64,000 nucleotides of DNA. Origin: Kitagawia praeruptora. Its lineage: Eukaryota; Streptophyta; Magnoliopsida; Apiales; Apiaceae. Both the position numbers and the translations under genes were made by a program. The stretch covers positions 38,007,501-38,071,500 of the forward strand of contig CM075344.1 of the NCBI GenBank assembly GCA_037693485.1. Reading direction: 5' to 3'. A model generated the notes under the pieces. It had not been told where the DNA came from, did not search any database, and saw only the letters and a program-made list of their open reading frames with translations. Shown here piece after piece: positions 34,563 through 44,288 of the stretch (position 1 is its first letter; each line of letters opens with the position of its first letter).

Positions 34563-36593
34563 TATGAAGGCTATCATCGCCTCTTGTTCTTCGACTGAGA
34601 GTGTTCCCCAAAACGATGGGGGGAATGATGTGGAGAGCCCTGTTCTCGAGACTACTACTCGTTCTCATTATCTTCTCCGTACCTCCCCTTCTGTGAAAGC
34701 CCTGTCTTTTTCTCCTGGTTGTCATGAGAGTTCTATCAGTAGGGTTCGTTCAGTTGTTGGGTCTGGTTCACAGACCCCTTCTGTCGATGATGTTGTAAGA
34801 CCCCGTTCTGGTGCTAGTTTTGAGTCCAATAAGTCTTTTAATAAGCCCAGCTTCTACGCTACACCCCTTGGACCTTGATAAGTTATCAGGGTACGTTTCT
34901 TTCTCTGCTGGTTACAATGCCTTTGCCCCTAGTGTAAATGACCGGATGTGGAAACCTCCTCGACCTGGTTGTCAAGCCATCCCTGATGTATACTTTGAAT
35001 ATGGGCTTAGATTACCTTTACACCCCTTCTTTCGTTTTATCCTTCAAATCCTTGGGTGTGGTTTGGCCCAATTGGTACCAAACACGGTGCTTCAGATTAA
35101 TGGGGTTATTGCTAGGTGTTACGAACTCCGACAATTTCCTAGTCTTGATTTGTTCTTTTCAATCTTTCGAGTAAAGAATACTGGGATACAGTTTTATGTT
35201 GACAAAAAAGAGGGATGTAAAAAGTTGGTTGAGGCTCCTGCTTCCAATTCTGGTTGGCACCCTTTGTGGGCTTGGTATGAGGGTCACGAACTAGGAACCA
35301 TAGGACCTTGGCGAACTCTCTGCGCTGGTCGTGTGAAGTCCGTAAACCTTTTGGGGTCGAGAGCCGCTTCTGACCTGCGAGTTTTTCTTGGCTCTGAAGT
35401 TAGATATCAGCCCGAAGAGTTCTTAGATGCAAAATTCTTGAGTGATCATTGTTGTAAGCTAGTATCTGTGTTCTTGTCTCTGTAGTACTTTGCTTTTCCT
35501 TTTGTTCTTATTGACTTATTTTTACCTTTTGACTTGTAGTGACTGGACCCGCACTGCTTGAACTGGTGAAACTTTATGCAAACATGCCTACCGAAGAGTT
35601 TTTGGCCCTTCTTGTGAAGAGCAAGGCTGCTGGAGCATCGACCGTGATTCCTAGTGTTAAATTGGAAAGTGGCCCAGAGGCAATTTCGAAGAGTCTCGTT
35701 TCCCCTTCTAGTGTGATTGAGGTTGATGCTGTTGGTACTGCTGTTGTGAAAGACAAAGAAAGGAAGAGACATCGCGAAGGTCACTCTTCCAAGGGCCATC
35801 ATTCAAAGAAACTAAAGGATGTAGTGGAGCTTCCGTCCTCTGATGGTAATGTTGGGGCTTTGGTGTCCCCCAAGGGTGGTACTAACGTCGTGAGAGGCCT
35901 TCGTGGCTGTAAGGATTTAGTTGATCAGGTATTCTTGTCTTTGCCTTTATTTATTTTTATTTCAATTGTCGTTGTGTATGATTGCTTCCTTTCTGAACCC
36001 CTTGAGAGTGTCCCTTTATCTTTAATTTGGTGACTGTTTTGACCCAGTTATCTACTGAGATGGAGAAGCTTTTGAAGCTGGATGACCTTGTTGATGTTCT
36101 TGAAGTGAAGAGACTTCGTGGAGAGGTAAGTGAACTGAAAGTGGCTAACAAGGGCCTGGAAGAAACTTCTCAGAATCTGGTTAAAGAGAACACTATTGCC
36201 GCTGATAAGCTTTTTGCTTCATTGACTGAGAAATCCCATCTTATTACTGAGTGTGATGCTCTGAGTGATCAAGTAAAGAATTTGCAGTTGGATAACCAGA
36301 CTCTGAAAGATGCTGTGAAGACCTCAGAAGAATGTCTTGCTAAGAAGATGGATGTCTGGATGGAGGAGAAGGCTGCTCTGATGACTAAAATGGAAGGCCT
36401 ATCTGTTCAATTGGCGAAGTGTCAAGCTGAATCTTTGTCATCTTTTGAAGAGGGCTATAATGAAAGTGTTGGACGTCTTGCTAAGGCTGGAGTTGATGTG
36501 GTGGACCATTCATTTGATCGTTATCTAGCTGATGTTGCGAAAGGGGGTGAAGCTGGAAAGACTGGTTCATCGAACTCTGCGCCCCAGGGTTGA
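34563..36593 (+). CDS. Antisense ORF of the Tat element, three exons, PF04195-like, one frameshift
   Basis: Runs opposite to gag-pol, between pol and the 3' LTR. Start ATG 34563 (MKAIIASCSSTES). Exon 1 ends at 35453, intron 35454-35539 (GTAAGC...TAG); exon 2 is 35540-35928, intron 35929-36047 (GTATTC...CAG); exon 3 is 36048-36593 (TGA). Reading frames join across both introns. One frame change near 34868, at a GG, separates the Ser-rich N-terminus from the conserved part, so this copy is probably broken there unless the change is a sequencing error. The conserved part (PDVYFEYGLRLPLHPFF, LGCGLAQLVPN) resembles the putative gypsy-type transposon domain PF04195. Exon 2 is basic, with a possible nuclear signal (KDKERKRHREGHSSKGHHSKK). 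Exon 3 is a long heptad-like coiled coil. Extra antisense ORFs at this position are known from Tat elements; their role is unknown. Confidence 0.75.
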
Positions 36594-37701
36594 AGACTTG
36601 TTTATCTGCCTGGGGTATGCCCCTGTAGGCCATGTAACTTTATTTCTATCGCTTTTGTTTTATCCAAACTTTCGTTATGAGTCGTTTGAACTATTGTGGC
36701 CTTTTGTTTTGTTGTCTTGACTTTGGACAATGTCTCCTTGCTTTGGTGAATCTTTCCTTTTTATTGTCAGTTGGTAGCTTCTTTGTTGGCGAACCTTATT
36801 AAATACCTTTGTTTTGTGATAATGTTGATGTCGTCCGAGAAAGTACTTTTATGTAGTCTAGAGTAACCACAGTAGGAGTTGCTTGGCTTTTGTTTTTGTA
36901 ATTAGCTTTGAGTATGCTTCTGTATTTGACGTGCACTTCTTTTTAGAAGTACGAGTAGATTTTCAGAGGTGGTGAAGTGGAGAAATGGAGAAATGGCGAG
37001 TAGATTTTTCATTGATGGTGAACTTTACCTTTTCCTCGTATTTTTGGAATTCTTCTTCTAAGTGGAAAAATTCTGCCATTTGGCGAATTTGTCTTTTTCA
37101 TAATTCCGAAATTGTCGTAAGATTTACCTTTTCTTAGTCGTATGGCGAATTTTTCCTTTGATAATTTTGGTAGCTCGTGCTTTTAATGGTAGCCCTTTGA
37201 AGAATTTCGACCACTTAGCTTCTTTATTTTTCATGAAGAATTTTTTTCTTTTGGCGAATTTTACCTCTCCTCTTTTTTTTAAAAAAAAAAATTCCGGAGC
37301 TGGTGACGCTTGAGGGCTGTGTGAAGTTGCCCAAGGCCATTCCAACTTGCCCCCTTTTTTTTTTTTGGCGTGAAATTTACTTTTCTTCTTTGTTGTGGCG
37401 AGTTGTTACCTTTGATCGCTGTTTGCTTAGCATTCGATCGATCGTAGGCGAAGAATTTTATGGAGATCATATTCAATGTGCATATGCGATTTATAAATCA
37501 AATACTCAGAAAATGTATCATGATGCTTAATAACCGTAAATATGACAGTAGAACTAAGAAATCTTAATTTAAACAAACTCAACTTAAATGTTTCCTTAAA
37601 ACATAACTCGTGAGCTAAGAATGTGACTTGATTGCAATAGTACTTAATGGACTAAATAACTTAAATAACTTAAAATGATCAATGTCTTGCCTTGAAGATC
37701 T
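36594..37701 (-). other. Non-coding spacer between the Tat gag-pol and antisense ORF
   Basis: No coding frame on either strand. From about 36960 to 37400 the plus strand has repeated TGGCGAATTTT and TTTACCTTTTC units. It is the shared 3' region of two converging transcripts, so it probably holds both polyadenylation signals. Confidence 0.6.
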
Positions 37702-40700
37702 CTAAGGATAGAACTTCTTGAGGTGAATGGCGTTCCAGGCGTTTGGCACTGGGGTTCCGTCGAGGTGTTCGAGCCTATAGGAGCCGGAGTTGATGACTTT
37801 CGTGACCTTGTAAGGACCTTCCCAAGGTGGAGATAGCTTACTTTGTTTTGAAGGCATTGAAGCAGCTGCCTCTCTTAACACTAGGTCATTGACCTGAAAG
37901 CTTCTTGGCTTGACCTTTGAGTTGTAGAGCTCTGCTACCTTGTCTTGATATTTGGATACGCTGGCCTGTGTGGAGTTTCTGAGCTCTTCGAGGAGATCAA
38001 CATTTAGCTTCAAGCCCTCTTCGGATGATTTGGGATCGAACTTTTCAATCCTTAGGGACTTAGAACTTATCTCAACCGGCAATACTGCCTCAGTTCCATA
38101 TGCCATTCTGAATGGAGTTTCACCAGTAGAAATTTTCGGGGTGGTTCGGAGACTCCACAGTACATTTGGCAGTTCATCTACCCAATTTTTGTTGGCATCA
38201 AGCAGTCTTTTCTTTAATCCTTGTAGAATTGCTTTGTTGGTGATTTCCACTTGCCCATTCGCCTGAGGGTACGCGACTGAGGCCTTTAAATGCTGAATTT
38301 GAAGCTTAGTCATTGCGTTGACCCATTTTTCACCTGTGAACTGGGTTCCATTATCTGTAATAACTACCCTAGGAACTCCAAACCTGAAAACTATTTGCTC
38401 CATGAAGAAATGAACTGCTTCGATTTCTCTTATCCTTGCTAGTGGCCTAGCCTCTACCCATTTTGTAAAATAATCGACCGCCACAATTATGTATTGACAT
38501 TGTTTGGAGCTTTTTGGCAACGGTCCTACTAGGTCAATGCCCCACATAAAGAATGGGCATGGAGTTGTTGTTGGATTGAAAGGAACTGAGGGTCTGTGGT
38601 TCATGGACCCATACTTCTGACATGGTTCACATCGCCTTGTGAACTCCTCGCAGTCCTGGCGCATCGTGGGCCAGTAAATCCCATGTCTCATGATTTTTAA
38701 TGCCATGTTTTTTCCAACCAGATGGCCGCCACAAATTCCTGAGTGTACATCTGTCATAACTATTTTTGCCTCATCCTGGTTAACACACTTGAGTAGTGGC
38801 TCAACTAGAGCTCTCCTAAAAAGCTTGTTGTCAATCAGGCAATAGTGTTTTGCCTTTGTAACCATTTTTCTTGCTTCTTGTCTATCCAAATCCTCATGAG
38901 TTCCTTGAATAAATTTGATGATGGGAGTTCGCCAATCTTCTTGTACGGAAATGCAAAGCACCTCTTTCCGTACTATTGATGGTTCGTGGAGTTCTCTGAA
39001 GTATATAGGCTCTGATGTATTTGAAGCTTCCGATGTAGCCAATTTTGACAAGGCGTCTGCCCATGTATTGTTGGACCTGTCAATGTTGTTGATGGTCCAT
39101 GTTGTGAAGTTCTGCAACAATTCTAGGATAATTTTTCTATATGATGCCATTCTTTCATTAAGAGCTTTGAACTCCCCCAAAACTTGCTTCACTACAAGTT
39201 GAGAATCACAAAATATGTCTATGGCGGATACCTCTAAGTGACGAGCTAGGATCAAGCCTGCTACAAGACCTTCGTATTCTGATTCATTGTTGGTCGTAGA
39301 AAATTTGAACTTAATGACCTGTCGAATGGTGAAGCCCTCAGGGCTTGTAAGTAGGACTCCTGCCCCTCCAGCCTGTGAGGTAGATGATCCGTCTGTGAAC
39401 AAAGTCCAAATTTTGTCTTTTGATTCTGAGATTATTTCCCCTGGTTCAGAAGAGGTGAATGTGCATTCTGTGATGAAGTCTGCCAGGGCCTGAGACCTCG
39501 TTGAAGTCCTTGGCTGGAATTCCAAGTGGAACTGACTTAGCTCTACAGTCCATGAAGCCAACCTTCCTGTCATGTCGGGCTTATGAAGTACCCGACGCAA
39601 AGGTTGATTTGTCATGACAATGATTGTTCTTCCTTGAAAGTATTGCCTTAGTTTTCTGCTGGCCATAATCAAAGCATACGTTAGTTTTTCTATGTTCGAG
39701 TATCGTGTCTCAGCATCTTTGAGTATATGGCTCGTGTAGTACACGGGCTTTTGCTCTGAGTCCACCTCTTTAACCAATACGGCCGCCAAGGTTGAATCTG
39801 AAGCAGACAAGTACAGCTTTAAGGGTTCGCATTGAAGAGGCTTAGCCATAATTGGAGGGGATATCAAAAAGTCTTTGATTCCTTGTAGACTTTCTTCGCA
39901 TTCCCTTGTCCAACTAAATGTCTTGCTTTTTGAAGCTTCTTTGATTGCTTCATACATGGGGAGACATTTCTTTGAAGACTGAGGTATGAAACGTCTAAGG
40001 GCTGCAATGGACCCTGCGAGGGCTTGGAGCTCCTTGAGGCATTTTGGAGCTGGCATATCCTGAATGGCCTTTACTTGGTTTGGATCCGCTTCAATACCTC
40101 TTTGCGTGAGTAGAAATCCTAGAAAGCGACCTCCACTTAAACCAAAAGAACATTTTGCTGGATTTAATCTCATGGAACTAGCCCTTATTCTGGAAAACGT
40201 CTCCCTGAGGTCCTTGACGTGATCCGAAGCTGTTGGTGACATTGCTATAATGTCATCGACATATACCTGAATATTTCTTCCGATTTGAGGAGCAAAAATC
40301 TTGTCCATTGTTTGTTGGAACGTTGCTCCCGCGTTTAAGAGACCGAAAGGAGTAACTTTGAATCCAAAAACGCCCTTATGTGTTATGAATGCCGTGTCAT
40401 CTTGATCTTGTTCTGCCAACTTTATTTGGTTGTATCCCGAAAATGCATCCATAAAAGATAGTAGCTCATTTCCAGCAGTAGAATCGATGAGTTGATCAAT
40501 ATTGGGCAGTGGATAAAAATCTTTGGGACAGGCTTTATTGAGATCCGAGTAGTCTATGCACATCCTCCACTTGCCATTGCTTTTCTTGACCAAGACTGGA
40601 TTAGCAATCCATTTTGGGAACTGAACGGGCTTAATGAAGTCCGCCTCAAGAAGTCTGTCAATCTCTTTTTCGATTGCCTCTTGCTTTTCTTTGGAGAATA

Positions 40701-43359
40701 TGCGTCTTTTCTGTTTCACTGCTTGTACTCCAGTTTTTATGTTAAGGTGGTGGAGAGCTATCTCAACTGGGATCCCAGGCATGTCCTTGGGAGACCAGGC
40801 AAAAATATCTGCAAATTCTCTTAACACTTGGATGAGAGCTTCACGAACTTCAGGAAGCAATTTTATCCCAATTTTGACGACCTTCTCAGGATTGTTGTAG
40901 TATAGGGGAATTTCTTCAACTGGTTCAACTGGTTCATGACTTGGAGGCTTAGGTAGTTCGATGATGTCCCTTGGGTCCATTTCAACGACTTGGTTCACCG
41001 AGGTCGATGTACCAACCGACCTTTTTGGGAGTGCTGAACTAATGTAACATTGTCGAGCTATTTTTTGGTCCCCACAAACCTCACCAACACCAAAATCTGT
41101 GGGGAATTTCATCTTTAAATGTGTTATGGAGACTATCCCCTTTAGAGCTGCAATGGTTGATCTTCCCAATATTGCATTGTAACTTGAGATAGCGTTAACA
41201 ATATGGAATTTAACCATTACCCATTTTTGGCAAGGTGGAGATCCAAATAGTACGGGCATGTCAATGACTCCAACTGTTTTAACTTCGTTGCCCGTGAAAC
41301 CATACAACGGTGCATCCTTTGAGCTATTGATCTTTCTATCACCCAAATTCATTCTTGAAAAGGCGCCCTGGTATAGAATATCAACCGAGCTGCCATCATC
41401 GATCATTATTTTCTTGACCACATTTGTCCCTATTTTGGTAGTAATCACCAGGGCATCTTGGTGGTCTTCCATGATTCTATCTCCAAAGTCTTCATCTGAA
41501 AATGATATCACCAAGGAAGGGTTTCTTCTAGATTTCTTGTTGTCCACCCGAAATACCTCTCTGGCATAAGCTTTCTTTGCCCTGTTTGAAGAACCTCCCG
41601 AAGTGTTTCCTCCAGATATGGTGTCTATGACCCTGTCTGGTTCATTTCTTTGTTGCATTGCATTGTCTCCTTTTTCAACAAAGTGGGATAATTCACCTTT
41701 TTGAATTTTATCCTCAATCAAATTTTTCAGTTGGTAGCATCTCTCTGTATCATGCCCCGTATCCTCATGATAGTAGCAAAATTTGTTGCTTGGAGGCCTA
41801 TTGGGATTCATCGGCCTTGGAGGTACATATGAAGGATCAGCTTTAAGGACTCCAAGTATTGCAATCCTATCAGTGTTGAGCTTTGTGAAGTCCTTATCAC
41901 CCCGTGGTCCTTGAGGCCACTGGCGTTGTTTAGGTGGAGATTTATGTGGAGTGGGTGACCTGTTTGACATGCGTGAGGTGTCATCTCCTCTTTTTAAGTG
42001 AGCTGGAGACCTCAATTGTGATCTTCGCGCTCCCCGAGCACCTCGATCATCTCGTCGATATTCCCATTGTGAAGTCTGTTCAATAAACTTGTTCATTCTT
42101 GATCTTGGGGATTTCGAAGATTGGGTGCTTCCTACAGCTTCTTGGAGAGTTAGCCTTCTTTCAAATAGCTGTATAGCTGCTTGAAGTGACTGAGGCTCTT
42201 TTTCAAAATATTCCTCCAAAATTGCATTGTGTCTATTTCTGTCCACTCCTGCTGCCAAGTACGTCATTGCTAAATTTTCTATCAAATCCGGAACTTGGAT
42301 CATCTCAGCTCTAAAACGATTTAAATATTCTCTCAGACTTTCATTCGATCTTTGACGAACATTTACAAGAGAGGCCGTTAACTTTCTTCCTTTCTTGTTT
42401 GTAGAGAATCTTGACTTGAATTTTTCCTTCAAACTAGTCCATGACTTTATTGATCTTGCTGGTAGATTATTGAACCACATAAGAGCAGTGCCCTTCAAAC
42501 ACGTCGGGAAGAACTGACACTTCGCTACCTCATTGTGTCCAAAGAAGGACATTCTTCCATCAAAAAGATTAACGAAGTCATAAGGGTCCGTGGAGCCATC
42601 AAACTGATCTATGGGTGGTACCTTAAGATCCCTGTTTATCTTAGCTTTTTCTATGCTTTTAATGAATGGACTCTCCGAAGAGATTTCAGTTTCCCCTGTG
42701 TGGGATTTTATGAACTCCTTGAACCTTAATATGTCCTTTGCAGATAAACTAGTTTTGTTTGATTCTCCCCCATCACTATCTTCATCCTCGTCTACCGAGT
42801 ACTCTCTGTCCTCATTTCTGGATTTACGTTTCCTTGATGAGAAAGAATCAGAGGATACCTCCATTTTAGAGTGCTTACTCCCCATAGATGTTCTCCATGA
42901 AGATTCATAGTTCTCTGTTTGATATTCAGAGGAGATACGACCGCCGGACACCTCATGGAGCTCTCTCTGTAACCTTATAATCTCTTTCTGCCTCCGAACC
43001 TTTTCCGCTAACATTTGCCTTTCTTCATCTAGTCGACGAAGCTCCTCGTCGAGGACAACGTGTCCTGACTGCTCCTTATAGTTTTCCTGATTCTGTCGTT
43101 GTTTCTTCATCTTTTCCAGATGCAATCGAGCATCGCTCGTGAGCACATGTTTCCCCTGTGGCGTTAGAACCAACTGGCGAGAGTCGTACTTTAATCTATG
43201 AGGTCCGTTTAACGGATCTGAAAGAGCAGGACCAGGAGGAGATGAAAACAACGCTTGTGGATTCATCGGAGCTTTAGGTTTCGTATTTCGCTTCACACTC
43301 ACCACATCCTGAGTGTTTGGAGCTAGTTGATTGTCTACTTCATCATTGTTCTCGGCCAT
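37702..43359 (-). CDS. gag-pol: Intact gag-pol polyprotein, Tat lineage Ty3/Gypsy (1885 aa)
   Basis: One unbroken frame, ATG at 43359 and TAG at 37702-37704. A coiled-coil, charged N-terminus (about 75-135) precedes the capsid domain (about 235-405: LKGTALMWFNNLP, LREYLNRFRAEM). The zinc knuckle is C528-X2-H531-X4-H536-X4-C541, with His in place of the second Cys. Protease motif IDDGSSVDIL at 653-662; RT with YVDD at 1033-1036. The first RNase H is about 1180-1295; its DSTLAAVL block starts where DAS is usual. The second RNase H, archaeal type, has D1323 (TDGSS), E1361, D1385 and D1435. The integrase zinc site is H1539, H1546, C1577, C1580, and the triad D1609, D1669, E1705 has perfect D-35-E spacing. 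The C-terminus is PPWEGPYKV to LKKFYP, with no chromodomain. Every catalytic block is present, so this copy could be autonomous. Confidence 0.97.
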   Translation of the reverse strand: MAENNDEVDNQLAPNTQDVVSVKRNTKPKAPMNPQALFSSPPGPALSDPLNGPHRLKYDSRQLVLTPQGKHVLTSDARLHLEKMKKQRQNQENYKEQSGHVVLDEELRRLDEERQMLAEKVRRQKEIIRLQRELHEVSGGRISSEYQTENYESSWRTSMGSKHSKMEVSSDSFSSRKRKSRNEDREYSVDEDEDSDGGESNKTSLSAKDILRFKEFIKSHTGETEISSESPFIKSIEKAKINRDLKVPPIDQFDGSTDPYDFVNLFDGRMSFFGHNEVAKCQFFPTCLKGTALMWFNNLPARSIKSWTSLKEKFKSRFSTNKKGRKLTASLVNVRQRSNESLREYLNRFRAEMIQVPDLIENLAMTYLAAGVDRNRHNAILEEYFEKEPQSLQAAIQLFERRLTLQEAVGSTQSSKSPRSRMNKFIEQTSQWEYRRDDRGARGARRSQLRSPAHLKRGDDTSRMSNRSPTPHKSPPKQRQWPQGPRGDKDFTKLNTDRIAILGVLKADPSYVPPRPMNPNRPPSNKFCYYHEDTGHDTERCYQLKNLIEDKIQKGELSHFVEKGDNAMQQRNEPDRVIDTISGGNTSGGSSNRAKKAYAREVFRVDNKKSRRNPSLVISFSDEDFGDRIMEDHQDALVITTKIGTNVVKKIMIDDGSSVDILYQGAFSRMNLGDRKINSSKDAPLYGFTGNEVKTVGVIDMPVLFGSPPCQKWVMVKFHIVNAISSYNAILGRSTIAALKGIVSITHLKMKFPTDFGVGEVCGDQKIARQCYISSALPKRSVGTSTSVNQVVEMDPRDIIELPKPPSHEPVEPVEEIPLYYNNPEKVVKIGIKLLPEVREALIQVLREFADIFAWSPKDMPGIPVEIALHHLNIKTGVQAVKQKRRIFSKEKQEAIEKEIDRLLEADFIKPVQFPKWIANPVLVKKSNGKWRMCIDYSDLNKACPKDFYPLPNIDQLIDSTAGNELLSFMDAFSGYNQIKLAEQDQDDTAFITHKGVFGFKVTPFGLLNAGATFQQTMDKIFAPQIGRNIQVYVDDIIAMSPTASDHVKDLRETFSRIRASSMRLNPAKCSFGLSGGRFLGFLLTQRGIEADPNQVKAIQDMPAPKCLKELQALAGSIAALRRFIPQSSKKCLPMYEAIKEASKSKTFSWTRECEESLQGIKDFLISPPIMAKPLQCEPLKLYLSASDSTLAAVLVKEVDSEQKPVYYTSHILKDAETRYSNIEKLTYALIMASRKLRQYFQGRTIIVMTNQPLRRVLHKPDMTGRLASWTVELSQFHLEFQPRTSTRSQALADFITECTFTSSEPGEIISESKDKIWTLFTDGSSTSQAGGAGVLLTSPEGFTIRQVIKFKFSTTNNESEYEGLVAGLILARHLEVSAIDIFCDSQLVVKQVLGEFKALNERMASYRKIILELLQNFTTWTINNIDRSNNTWADALSKLATSEASNTSEPIYFRELHEPSIVRKEVLCISVQEDWRTPIIKFIQGTHEDLDRQEARKMVTKAKHYCLIDNKLFRRALVEPLLKCVNQDEAKIVMTDVHSGICGGHLVGKNMALKIMRHGIYWPTMRQDCEEFTRRCEPCQKYGSMNHRPSVPFNPTTTPCPFFMWGIDLVGPLPKSSKQCQYIIVAVDYFTKWVEARPLARIREIEAVHFFMEQIVFRFGVPRVVITDNGTQFTGEKWVNAMTKLQIQHLKASVAYPQANGQVEITNKAILQGLKKRLLDANKNWVDELPNVLWSLRTTPKISTGETPFRMAYGTEAVLPVEISSKSLRIEKFDPKSSEEGLKLNVDLLEELRNSTQASVSKYQDKVAELYNSKVKPRSFQVNDLVLREAAASMPSKQSKLSPPWEGPYKVTKVINSGSYRLEHLDGTPVPNAWNAIHLKKFYP

Positions 43360-43482
43360 TCTTCGTTATGGATCGAAGAATTAAAGTCGATTCAATGATA
43401 ATTCAGGTCGATTTGTTGTTTTGGTGAGCTGTGTTTAATGTTTTTGAATTTCCGAAATTTTGTTTTTCAGAGGATAATCAAA

Positions 43483-43499
43483 CCTCCTTCTAGCGCCAT
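43483..43499 (-). other. Tat primer-binding site
   Basis: Minus strand reads TGGCGCTAGAAGGAGG one base after the 5' LTR end. The TGGCGC start matches the kind of site used by Tat/Athila elements. The exact tRNA is not assigned. Confidence 0.7.
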
Positions 43500-43618
43500 T
43501 GTTAGAGTAATAATATTAAAGTGCCAATCCTTTACAATGTTGGGTTACAAGTATATTTATAATGGCTTAATTGGGCCTTTAATGGGCTTGACTATCTAAG
43601 TGGGCTTCTGGCCCAACA
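43500..43618 (-). repeat. Tat 5' LTR, 119 bp, with compact promoter
   Basis: Minus orientation. Four TGGGCC/TGGGCT (site II-type) words lie at 43572-43577, 43583-43588, 43601-43606 and 43610-43615. A TATA box (TATAAATATAC on the minus strand, 43551-43561) is immediately downstream in the transcription direction, leaving about 50 bp for R and U5. Confidence 0.9.
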
Positions 43619-43903
43619 ACATGCAATGCAAGTATATCCTAAGAACAAATTCTTGTCAAAGATATACTCTTAACTTCCCCACAAATTTTCGTGTTCCGGT
43701 TTATAGCGAATCTTATCGGTCTACATGTATATATTATTATATCCTGCGATCCCTTAAAACGTTAGCATATAAATTGATTAAGACATATAACTTTCTGAAA
43801 TATCTCTAAAATGCAACGTACTCCGATGAATAATAGCACTGTATACGGTGTATATATATTAACGAACCTTATATATATTTACGAACCTGATCTACCCAAA
43901 TTA

Positions 43904-44288
43904 AGAGCCTGTTTGTAACGCATATTGCGTTTTCCTTTTGGCTTTAAGGAGAAAGTGCATGTTTGTGTAACGTGGCTTTAAGCCGGTTTTAAGTTAAAAA
44001 ACTGCTTTAAGTCAGAAGTTACATTTAGGTACTTTTGACTTATGACTTATGAATTTTTTTTTTTTTTTTTTTCAAAATTCTTGTAAAGCTTAAATATCAT
44101 GAATTTTAAATTTTTTTAAGTCAAATATCACTTTAAGTCAAAATTATTAAATTCCCATTTAACTTTAAGTAAAATTACCCAAACACATTCATTCAACTTA
44201 AAGTAAACAACTTTACTTTCTCCTTTAAGTTAAAAACACCTCCATTAAGTCAAAAGTAACTTATTTTAAGCAATCCCAAACACCCTCT
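43904..44288. mobile_element. hAT-like MITE with internal inverted repeats
   Basis: Ends AGAGCCTGTTTG and CAAACACCCTCT (10 of 12 inverted). Much of the interior is also inverted: GCTTTAAGGAGAAAGT on the left and ACTTTCTCCTTTAAG on the right. CTTTAAGTCA words occur throughout. No convincing 8-bp target duplication. Confidence 0.65.

Larger units (their letters stand above)
34058..43618 (-). mobile_element. Complete Ty3/Gypsy Tat-lineage element with 119-bp LTRs
   Basis: Two identical 119-bp LTRs (34058-34176 and 43500-43618) bound 9.3 kb of internal DNA. The target duplication ACATG is present on both outer flanks (34053-34057 and 43619-43623). On the minus strand the 5' LTR is followed one base later by a TGGCGC-type primer site, and a polypurine run (AGGGGGGGA) lies just before the 3' LTR. 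The internal region has an intact gag-pol on the minus strand, a roughly 1.1-kb non-coding spacer and an antisense ORF. The second RNase H of archaeal type and the lack of a chromodomain place it in the Tat group. Identical LTRs and an unbroken polyprotein indicate a very recent insertion. Confidence 0.95.

Noticed and set aside
37952..42910. Several plus-strand open frames opposite the Tat gag-pol
   Set aside because: They are short shadows of a strongly coding minus strand and have no splice structure or motifs, unlike the antisense ORF at 34563-36593.
37702..43359. Chromodomain at the end of the Tat polyprotein
   Set aside because: The C-terminus ends LKKFYP shortly after the PPWEGPYKV block, with no chromodomain-like aromatic residues after it. 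This fits Tat and not a chromovirus.
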